Below, in pieces: positions 57,767 to 64,000 of a stretch of DNA of 64,000 nucleotides. The stretch is from positions 1 through 64,000 of the forward strand of contig JAUNVQ010000012.1 of the NCBI GenBank assembly GCA_030540715.1, written 5' to 3'. The notes under the pieces were generated by a model. That model saw nothing but the letters and a program-made list of their open reading frames with translations. It ran no database searches and had not been told where the DNA came from. The translations under genes were made by a program, and so were the position numbers. Origin of the DNA: Actinomycetaceae bacterium (lineage in GTDB: Bacteria; Actinomycetota; Actinomycetes; Actinomycetales; Actinomycetaceae). Numbering within the stretch: position 1 is the first letter of the stretch; every line of letters begins with the position of its first letter.

Positions 57767-58786
57767 GTGATTGATCTGGCTATTCCCTCACCGTCTCAGG
57801 GAATATGGTATCTGGGGCCTATTCCCATCCGTGCCTACGCACTGTGTATTTTAACGGGTATTGTCCTGACAATTGTTCTTGGCAATAAACGCTATCGTGA
57901 TCGTGGAGGGCACGGCGAGGTTATGTATGACATAGCCTTGTGGGCTGTTCCTTTAGGCATTATTGGAGGACGTTTGTACCATGTTGCCATCACTGCGGGC
58001 CCACAGTATTTTGGCTCAGGTGCAGATCCGTGGGAGATCTTTCGCATATGGAATGGTGGTCTAGGAATCTGGGGGGGGATCACGGTTGGTATTATCGGTG
58101 TATGGATTGGTGCCCACCAGGCACGTATTCGTTTGGCTCCATTTTTGGATTCCTTGGCGCCAATGGTGCTCTATGCCCAAGCGATTGGCAGGTTAGGTAA
58201 CTGGTTTAATCAAGAACTGTTTGGTAAACCCACAACAGTGCCGTGGGGTCTGCGTATTGATGATGCTCATTTGCCATATGGATACGAGTCGGGAACACTT
58301 TTCCATCCGACGTTTTTATACGAAATGGTGTGGAATCTGTTAATGGCCACTGTGATTGTCCTGCTTGATAAAAGGATCCGGTTTCACGCTGGCCAAATTT
58401 CTGCACTCTATCTGATTGTGTATTCAACGGGGCGCCTTATCACCGAACAATTCCGTATTGACCCGTCAGAATATGTGTTAGGTTTACGTATTCATGTGTG
58501 GGTGAGCCTTTTCGGATTGTGTGCGGGAATCATTATATTTTACATCTGTGCCCGCATGAAGTGGCCACGCGATGTGAGTGCACAAGAGCTGGCTGCAACG
58601 CGCGTATCTACAGAGGCGGATAAAAAGAAGAAAGAGGCGAAAGCTGCCGCAAACAAACACAGCGATATTCCACAAGAATGCAGTGAAGCAGATGTGCCTC
58701 AAAGCTGTGTGGGTGCAGACGATGACGCTAAGGATACGGTAGACGCATCCACCACAGGACAAACAGAGCCTGATAGGGCCGGATAG
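57767..58786 (+). CDS. lgt: Prolipoprotein diacylglyceryl transferase
   Basis: 339 residues, GTG start with AAGGAG upstream. Integral membrane enzyme that attaches diacylglycerol to the lipobox Cys of prolipoproteins. About seven helices; signatures WNGGLGIWGG, AIGRLGNWFNQELFGKPT (essential Gly/Asn/Glu), and YSTGRLITEQFRID. After residue ~265 there is a ~75-residue charged cytoplasmic tail (lysine-rich DKKKKEAKAAANKH then acidic), not needed in the minimal enzyme but common in actinobacteria. Confidence 0.96.
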   Translation: MIDLAIPSPSQGIWYLGPIPIRAYALCILTGIVLTIVLGNKRYRDRGGHGEVMYDIALWAVPLGIIGGRLYHVAITAGPQYFGSGADPWEIFRIWNGGLGIWGGITVGIIGVWIGAHQARIRLAPFLDSLAPMVLYAQAIGRLGNWFNQELFGKPTTVPWGLRIDDAHLPYGYESGTLFHPTFLYEMVWNLLMATVIVLLDKRIRFHAGQISALYLIVYSTGRLITEQFRIDPSEYVLGLRIHVWVSLFGLCAGIIIFYICARMKWPRDVSAQELAATRVSTEADKKKKEAKAAANKHSDIPQECSEADVPQSCVGADDDAKDTVDASTTGQTEPDRAG

Positions 58787-58816
58787 CTGCTGCTTGACGC
58801 AAAAAGAGGTCGATAC

Positions 58817-58857
58817 AATGCGATCGGTGTACCAAGTGAGGAAACACCGATCGCGTT
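58817..58857. terminator. Bidirectional hairpin between lgt and the DUF4428 gene
   Basis: Perfect 11-bp arms 58820-58830 and 58844-58854 with a 13-nt loop, extendable by about three pairs on the outside. It lies between convergent genes. T-runs on either side are poor, so termination strength is uncertain. Confidence 0.55.
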
Positions 58858-58875
58858 ATATCTAATGATGGGGAC

Positions 58876-59907
58876 TTAAGGAAGTTGAGCACCGCATGAA
58901 GCGCAGAATTTTCCGCCGCTGCGTTGTGCTCCACATGATGGGCAAAAACCTGCCCCACCCGCTGCTGCTGTGCCACCAGGTATCGGTTGCTGCATCTGTT
59001 GGGGTGGGTATCCTTGGGGCACCATTGTGTGATGTCCCATCGCCATATTCGTATTATCTTGGAAGCCAGTCATAGGGGGCACCATTGCTGGACTACCCAT
59101 GGGGGTTTGTGGGGGAAAACTTTGCCCAGGTGCCATGCCGCCCATCGCCGAGGCTCCTGAACGAAGTTCTTCACAGGCACGCATGACTTCCAGCAGTTCA
59201 GATAAAAGTTGTTCGCCTTCGCCAGGATCGTCGATATTACCTGAATAACCAAGATCAAGTTTGGAAATATAGGGATGGCGAACTTTGATAACACCGCGCA
59301 TTGAGCTTATCTTTTTGGGAAATCCCTCTGAGTCGTAGCGATCTTGACTCATTCGAACATATTTTCCAGAACCAGTTGACAGCAAAAACTGCTGCAAGGT
59401 GTCGGCATTTAATACGGCGCCATAGGCAGTCGTGCCACTACGCATTGACATTGTGCCACCCTGGAAACTCACGCTTGTGTTGCGACGCTGTGTAGCTTCC
59501 AAATGATCGGGAATACCATCGCCGTCATCATCATCAGAAAAAGCATCAAAACTTACATCTATATAGAACTCACGCAACTGCGAGCCATCGAAAACCTCAG
59601 GATTTTCTTCATCCCAGTCACGCCCTCGTGCTAACACAAACCAGTGATGTGTTCGATCAACTTTCAATACGCCACGTGGACCGCATACCTGCTGCACACT
59701 GAACTGCTGATATTTCTCACGATTTGCTTCACGTTGAGCCAGATGTTGTTTCACATCTTCAATACTTCTGCGTTTCCAACCTTCAGAAAAACACGAGAGC
59801 TTCTTCTTACAAGTTGAACACAGATAGCCGTCCTCTAGTTTCAGCTTCGTCATCATCGACGCTTTTTCGCCACACAATTCACAAATCTTTTTATCGAAAA
59901 AACCCAT
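58876..59907 (-). CDS. DUF4428 / zinc-ribbon protein
   Basis: 343 residues, no membrane segment. N-terminal DUF4428-type zinc finger (CELCGEKASMMTKL...LCSTCKKKLSCF), a central beta-rich domain (~65-225) and a Met/Pro/Gln-rich linker (~245-315). It ends in a zinc ribbon CPSCGAQRSGGKFCASCGA. At ~residues 122-136 it has DDDDGDGIPDHLEA, which looks like a calcium-binding DxDxDG loop. Third gene of the minus-strand module after the YdjG-like and TPM genes. The central domain may relate to short C-terminal/PH-like domains in similar DUF4428 proteins. Function unknown. Confidence 0.75.
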   Translation of the reverse strand: MGFFDKKICELCGEKASMMTKLKLEDGYLCSTCKKKLSCFSEGWKRRSIEDVKQHLAQREANREKYQQFSVQQVCGPRGVLKVDRTHHWFVLARGRDWDEENPEVFDGSQLREFYIDVSFDAFSDDDDGDGIPDHLEATQRRNTSVSFQGGTMSMRSGTTAYGAVLNADTLQQFLLSTGSGKYVRMSQDRYDSEGFPKKISSMRGVIKVRHPYISKLDLGYSGNIDDPGEGEQLLSELLEVMRACEELRSGASAMGGMAPGQSFPPQTPMGSPAMVPPMTGFQDNTNMAMGHHTMVPQGYPPQQMQQPIPGGTAAAGGAGFCPSCGAQRSGGKFCASCGAQLP

Positions 59908-59936
59908 TTTTCACTCCTTTGTTGAATTTGTCCTGT

Positions 59937-60797
59937 TTAAAAACTTGTTGAACCGCCAGTGTGTGTGCGTCCACTGGAGGATACCCTGTCTGATGAGCGT
60001 GGTTGCTTGCGTTCTGTGACATATTCACGCGAGTAAAGGTAGTATTCATCAGCTTGGGTGATCTGTAAAGAATCGAGGTCTGCATAGTCATCGGCAGCTG
60101 CTCCTTTTACCGCCGTTTGATGTTTCCTTGCCATAGCTGCCGTACCCCATGCAGCGATAGCGCCACCAGCCGCTATGCCGCCAGCGGCACTGGTACCCAA
60201 TAAAAGCGAGACATTTTTAATAACTCGCGGGTCAATAAAGCGTTGAGATTGGTTAAAGTATGCTGTAGCCCCGCCATCCCAGTCATCTTCGCCGAACTTT
60301 TCTTTGATGGGGGCAAGAAAGTTATCTGACTTATCACTTGGAAGAGCCTCCTGTGATTTCTTACCGTAGGCAGATACTGACATTTCTCGTTGTTCAACGG
60401 CAACCGCAAGTAATATACCTTCATGCTCAGTGCCTATCCCGAATTTGCCGCGATCAAAAAAGTCATCGGCATAGGCCTCAGAGGTGGTATCGTCAAAGTT
60501 ATCCGTAAAAACAATCGTGACCTCAGTTGTGTAAGTTTTAGCAATTTCCTGAGATTTCTTTTGTAGCTTTTGTTTGGTCTTATCACTTAGTACATCGACA
60601 AGGTCAATAACATTTGGGTAGGGGCTGTTCTTCGCTTCCTTAAGATCGTCATCAACTGTGCCAGTTTTGAGTATAGTTTTACTGTGAGGTTGGGGTGTAT
60701 CTTTATGCTGGCACATATCAAGGGCCCATGCACTGGGAGGTATAAATATTATTATTGCCGCTAGGAAACCAATACAGGCTTTCAATAGTCGTGTCAT
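59937..60797 (-). CDS. TPM-domain membrane protein (YdjH-like)
   Basis: 286 residues from ATG at 60797, which overlaps the upstream stop codon (TAATG); a longer frame inside that gene is rejected. Signal peptide (KACIGFLAAIIIFIPPSAWA), then a TPM domain (~55-190: PNVIDLVDVLSDKTKQKLQKK, EVTIVFTDNFDDTTSEAYADDFFDRGKFG, GILLAVAVEQREMSVSAYGK). A Gly/Ala-rich membrane helix lies at ~207-228, with a cytoplasmic tail ending in GGSTSF. TPM domains act as phosphatases or as membrane-complex parts. Second gene of the module, matching ydjH of Bacillus. Confidence 0.85.
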   Translation of the reverse strand: MTRLLKACIGFLAAIIIFIPPSAWALDMCQHKDTPQPHSKTILKTGTVDDDLKEAKNSPYPNVIDLVDVLSDKTKQKLQKKSQEIAKTYTTEVTIVFTDNFDDTTSEAYADDFFDRGKFGIGTEHEGILLAVAVEQREMSVSAYGKKSQEALPSDKSDNFLAPIKEKFGEDDWDGGATAYFNQSQRFIDPRVIKNVSLLLGTSAAGGIAAGGAIAAWGTAAMARKHQTAVKGAAADDYADLDSLQITQADEYYLYSREYVTERKQPRSSDRVSSSGRTHTGGSTSF

Positions 60798-62134
60798 TAT
60801 CCAAGCACCATCCATAATGTTGCTGCGGTTGCTATTGCAGAAGGAAAGCCAATCACAAGCTGCCACAACAGCTTCTTCAGACGTGAAATTGGGTAATCTC
60901 CCACGATCTTTCCTGTTTGTCCGTTAATCGCGAAGGTATATCGTTTACCCGCATAATCAACATTCATCATCCACATCGGAAGCAATGCATACGATATTTC
61001 CGATGACAGCATCTTTGTGTTGGCCTGAGTAGAGACAATACGGTCGTAGTGAAGATCTTGGGTGACAACATCTTCAATAGAATCGCTGACTCGAGTATTA
61101 GCCTTGGGGGTGGATTCATCTAGACCAATGGAATACATCATCGAGCGAATACCCGACAGATAGGGGGGACTAAAAGTCGTGAGCTCCTGATAGTCGTAGG
61201 GCTCAATGGCTTCAGTGTATTTATCTTCAATTGTTGTTGTTGCAGAAATTGGGATGTTGTTAAACACCATATTGCCTGAACGTTCAACACGATAATAATA
61301 ATCAGTGCGGATAACTTCATCATCTGTTGTACGTGTTGTACTTTTTATCGCCGTCATCACCACATCAGAATGCACCTGGCATGAATACAGCCAGTAGGGA
61401 GTATACATTGGTTGAAGTTTATCGACTATCGCATTGGTGTTAAACTCTTTGGGTAAAAACCATTTTCCTTTTGAGGATTGTTCGTAGGTGTTCAGAGCCT
61501 GTTCTTTTGTTATCTTTAGGGGGATAATTACCTGAGGACTTAAAGTATTTCGTATGGCTTCTAGGCTAATAACGTTGTTATGACAGTAAGGACACACCGT
61601 TGAAATAACGTCAGGTGGGCCAATCACACTTGCTCCACACGAGTTACACGTTGATTGCGCTAACCCCTGAGTATCGCTGACCGACATATAATCCATTTCT
61701 GGTTCATCCCACGAAAAAGTCGAAGTCTGCCGAGCTGGCACCGACGTGCTACCACCTTGGTAAACACCGCCTTGTGGGGGAACAGGTGGTGCCATAGTGG
61801 CTTGTTGACCTGCATAGGAATGGGAAGAATCATTGTAGAGGACGGATTGGTTAGCCCGGTATGGTTGCGGGGGTGGCTGCATGGATGGGCTAGCCTGGCA
61901 GCCGTAGCTGTGAGTGGTATCAGGGTCGGAGGTGGTTGACATTGGTGCAGTGCCAGGCGCATATAATGGCCCAGGTGCAGGCTGTGGTATATCGCCTTGA
62001 GCACCGTCGGTTGCCTGGTAAAATTCTTCAACACTATAAGTGGAGCCACAAAAGATACATTCCATGGCCGCCGAACCAGGGTCAAAGTCAATAGGTGCGG
62101 CGCAGCCTGGGCATTTGTAGTGAATGTTATCCAT
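60797..62134 (-). CDS. Zinc-ribbon, C-terminally anchored membrane protein (YdjG-like)
   Basis: 445 residues from ATG at 62134, preceded by AAAGGAG at 5 nt; an in-frame start at 62158 lies before it and is rejected. Two zinc ribbons: CPGCAAPIDFDPGSAAMECIFCG at the N-terminus (given here by its C-x2-C pairs) and CNSCGASV...CPYCHNN at ~165-195, separated by a Pro/Gln/Ser-rich stretch. A conserved domain (~205-400) contains MYTPYWLYSCQV and ALLPMWMMNVDYAGKRYTFAINGQTGKIVGD in parts; a C-terminal membrane helix follows. In Bacillus YdjG forms a membrane complex with YdjH and YdjI linked to the PspA stress system. First gene of the minus-strand operon. Confidence 0.85.
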   Translation of the reverse strand: MDNIHYKCPGCAAPIDFDPGSAAMECIFCGSTYSVEEFYQATDGAQGDIPQPAPGPLYAPGTAPMSTTSDPDTTHSYGCQASPSMQPPPQPYRANQSVLYNDSSHSYAGQQATMAPPVPPQGGVYQGGSTSVPARQTSTFSWDEPEMDYMSVSDTQGLAQSTCNSCGASVIGPPDVISTVCPYCHNNVISLEAIRNTLSPQVIIPLKITKEQALNTYEQSSKGKWFLPKEFNTNAIVDKLQPMYTPYWLYSCQVHSDVVMTAIKSTTRTTDDEVIRTDYYYRVERSGNMVFNNIPISATTTIEDKYTEAIEPYDYQELTTFSPPYLSGIRSMMYSIGLDESTPKANTRVSDSIEDVVTQDLHYDRIVSTQANTKMLSSEISYALLPMWMMNVDYAGKRYTFAINGQTGKIVGDYPISRLKKLLWQLVIGFPSAIATAATLWMVLG

Positions 62135-62198
62135 AAAGACTCCTTTCACCACCAGCATAAAAAGGAAGAAGCATATAAAGGCAGTATTGTCTGGCTAG

Positions 62199-62214
62199 AA
62201 AAAGAGCTCTTTTT
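62199..62214. promoter_or_regulatory. 16-bp perfect palindrome in the divergent intergenic region
   Basis: AAAAAGAGCTCTTTTT at 62199-62214, between the YdjG-like gene (minus) and the SPFH gene (plus). It could be an operator shared by the two divergent units, or a hairpin. Confidence 0.35.
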
Positions 62215-62317
62215 TATCCCTTTGGGTAGAAAAGAAGGAAAAAAAATGACTTCTTGGGTAATGTCTTTCCATCAGTGGTCATGCACACTTAAAGCAGGAC
62301 TATGTGAGGAGTGAAAT

Positions 62318-63631
62318 ATGGGTCTTATCAAAGCAGCAATCGATTCAGTTGGCGCTACACTTGCCGACCAGTGGCTCGAAGTAGTTGAACCAGATCAGAT
62401 GAGTGAAGGTATTGTCTTGTGTTCGGGGCGTTCTGTGCGCCAGGATTCACGACGTGGCTCCAACAAATCTGGCACACAAGACCTCATCACAAACGGCTCA
62501 GCAGTTCACGTCTACGACAATCAAGCAATGCTCGTTGTTGATTCTGGGCGAGTAGCAGAACTCAGTGCTGAACCCGGAGTGTACACAATTCAACGTTCTG
62601 AACAGCCATCAGTGTTTACGGGCCCTTTTGGTGATTCTTTGAAAGAAACCTTCAATCGTTTCAAATACGGAGGTATCCCTTCGCAAAGAATGCAAGTTTT
62701 CTACATCAATCTACAAGAAATTAAGAATATTCGTTTTGGTACGGCAAACCCCCTTAACTATTTCGATGAATTCTATAATGCAGAACTCTTTTTACGCTGC
62801 CACGGCTCTTATTCCATTAAAATCGTTGACCCCATCAAGTTCTATCAAGAAGCAATACCACGAGATGCCCAACGTGTTCACATTGACGAAGTAAAAGAAC
62901 AATACATGGCTGAATTCCTTGAAGCACTACAAACTTCGATTAATCAAATGTCAGTTGATGGTATTCGTATCTCGCAGGTTGCCTCCAAGATGCGTGAGCT
63001 ATCAAAATACATGGCAGATACCCTTGACGATTCGTGGCGTGAACTACGTGGTATTGAAGTGTGTTCAGTGGGAATTGCTTCAATCTCCTATGACGAAGAA
63101 TCACGTGAACTACTGAAAATGCGAAGTTCAGGCACCATGCTTCAAGATCCTTCTGTTCGCGAAGGCTATGTGCAAGGTGCCGTTGCACGCGGTATTGAAT
63201 CAGCGGGTTCTAATGAAGCAGGTGCAGGTGCTGCCTTCCTTGGCGTGGGGATGGGAATGAACGCTGCAGGTGGATTTATGGGCGCGGCATCAGCATCCAA
63301 TCAGGCCCAAATGCAGCAAGGCTATGCTCCACCTGGCTACCAGCAGGGATATCCCGGAGGGTATCCGCAGCAAAACCAGCGGTATGGGCAAGCAGCACCG
63401 TATATTCCCACACAGCAAACACCTGCACCTCACGCAGCACAGCCAGCAGGGGCAAACGCTTGGTCATGCCAGCAATGTCACAGCTCAAATACGGGGAAAT
63501 TCTGCCCGCAATGCGGTCATCCAGCACCTGTGCAACCTCAAGGTGGCCCCACTCACTGTTCGGGATGTGGTCAAGCATTTCATGGCCCTGCGCCAGCATT
63601 TTGCCCACAGTGTGGTACACGTCAATCATAG
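62318..63631 (+). CDS. SPFH-domain protein with C-terminal zinc ribbons (YdjI-like)
   Basis: 437 residues. The N-terminal ~290 residues match the YdjI/virion-core-like SPFH group: MGLIKAAIDSVGATLADQWLE, GSAVHVYDNQAMLVVDSGRV, GPFGDSLKETFNRFKYGGIP, and a coiled region (VKEQYMAEFLEALQTSINQM). A Gly/Ala segment (~305-330) and a Gln/Pro/Gly/Tyr linker lead to two zinc ribbons, CQQCHSSNTGKFCPQCG and CSGCGQAFHGPAPAFCPQCG. SPFH proteins oligomerise on membranes; YdjI is needed to bring PspA to the YdjGH membrane complex in Bacillus. Divergently transcribed from ydjG-like and ydjH-like genes. TGAGGAG precedes the ATG. Confidence 0.87.
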   Translation: MGLIKAAIDSVGATLADQWLEVVEPDQMSEGIVLCSGRSVRQDSRRGSNKSGTQDLITNGSAVHVYDNQAMLVVDSGRVAELSAEPGVYTIQRSEQPSVFTGPFGDSLKETFNRFKYGGIPSQRMQVFYINLQEIKNIRFGTANPLNYFDEFYNAELFLRCHGSYSIKIVDPIKFYQEAIPRDAQRVHIDEVKEQYMAEFLEALQTSINQMSVDGIRISQVASKMRELSKYMADTLDDSWRELRGIEVCSVGIASISYDEESRELLKMRSSGTMLQDPSVREGYVQGAVARGIESAGSNEAGAGAAFLGVGMGMNAAGGFMGAASASNQAQMQQGYAPPGYQQGYPGGYPQQNQRYGQAAPYIPTQQTPAPHAAQPAGANAWSCQQCHSSNTGKFCPQCGHPAPVQPQGGPTHCSGCGQAFHGPAPAFCPQCGTRQS

Positions 63632-64000
63632 GTGTGGTATGTATCGGCTATCGTCGGTGCGGTACAGGGAATTGTTGCTTTAATCGTAAAAATGGGCCAA
63701 GGAAATACGCTGAGTGTTCCATTCATAGATTGTAGGCGTGTACGCATCCCATTAATACCGTTACCAGGTGTAAACTCTTGGGTTGATACGCCATCGTTAC
63801 TCATTGTCAGGTGAATATTATGGGTGGGACATACCGTTGACGATTCAGAAAGTATCTTCTGGTTGGGGCAGTCCACCACATCAATAGTGACATTTAGCGT
63901 ATGGGCATCACCATGAACCAGGGCATTTGTGGCGGCCTCACGGATAAGCTCAACACATATTTGTCCAATCTCATCGCCGCGGCATGACGTGTGATGCACA
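63622..64000 (-). CDS. Sensor histidine kinase, C-terminal ATPase part (truncated by window edge)
   Basis: About 125 C-terminal residues of a frame open to the window end. GHKL ATPase motifs: N-box ELIREAATNALVHGDA, G1-like LTMSNDG, and G2 GNGINGMRTRLQSMNGTLSV. The EAATNALVH/GMRTRLQSMNG forms are typical of NarL/LiaS-type (HPK7) kinases that pair with LuxR-type response regulators. Its stop overlaps the end of the convergent SPFH gene by 10 nt. The dimerisation and sensor parts lie outside the window. Confidence 0.88.
   Translation of the reverse strand, partial: VHHTSCRGDEIGQICVELIREAATNALVHGDAHTLNVTIDVVDCPNQKILSESSTVCPTHNIHLTMSNDGVSTQEFTPGNGINGMRTRLQSMNGTLSVFPWPIFTIKATIPCTAPTIADTYHTYD

Overview
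The window is a chromosomal segment of a Gram-positive actinobacterium with unusually modest G+C content (roughly half or a little below, judged by eye). The lineage is shown by genes found almost only in Actinomycetia: an acidic, long-N-terminus SigA, SepH, the DUF7455/DUF4193/DUF3710/DUF3159/DUF3000 proteins, a complete pupylation cassette (Mpa, Dop, Pup, PafA) and a TreX-TreY-TreZ trehalose set. There are no 20S proteasome genes in the cassette, as is known for bifidobacteria and corynebacteria; I cannot assign a genus.

Layout. 1-1370: 3' part of sigA with a strong terminator. 1477-4904 (minus): five-gene operon centred on a cytochrome b-molybdopterin oxidoreductase fusion, sitting between sigA and the DUF7455/topoisomerase IV region. 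5383-13620: DUF7455, parE, two double-GNAT acetyltransferases, an EamA exporter, parC. 13936-19276: phosphodiesterase, SepH, then DUF4193, DUF3710, OB-fold and DUF3159 genes; dut and DUF3093, often found here, are missing. 19458-24584: two TrkA-type K+ regulatory subunits, a KimA-like K+ transporter and a TrmA/RlmD-like RNA methyltransferase. 24751-27531: aconitase behind a promoter overlapped by a tandem palindromic operator. 27777-32763: a less conserved stretch with a one-pass membrane protein, a decayed fragment of an S9 peptidase gene, a frameshifted NagD-type HAD gene and an intact S9 peptidase. 32970-36929: dxs, RNase D, DUF3000. 37119-43819 (minus): trehalose synthesis from glycogen (treX, treY, treZ). 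43908-44105: two tRNA genes. 44303-51785: trmI, mpa, dop, pup, pafA and a membrane FKBP-like protein. 51815-58786: hisF, a HisI-TrpE fusion, trpC, trpB, trpA, lgt. 58876-64000: a zinc-ribbon/TPM/SPFH membrane module like Bacillus YdjG-YdjH-YdjI, and the 3' end of a NarL-family histidine kinase gene.

The most unusual items are the HisI-TrpE fusion, the Pup system with an Mpa lacking its proteasome-docking C-terminus, the oxidoreductase fusion operon whose catalytic domain appears to face the cytoplasm, the zinc-ribbon/TPM/SPFH module, the tandem operator at acnA, and the gene decay at 29.5-30.6 kb. No CRISPR array, insertion sequence, prophage or rRNA was seen.
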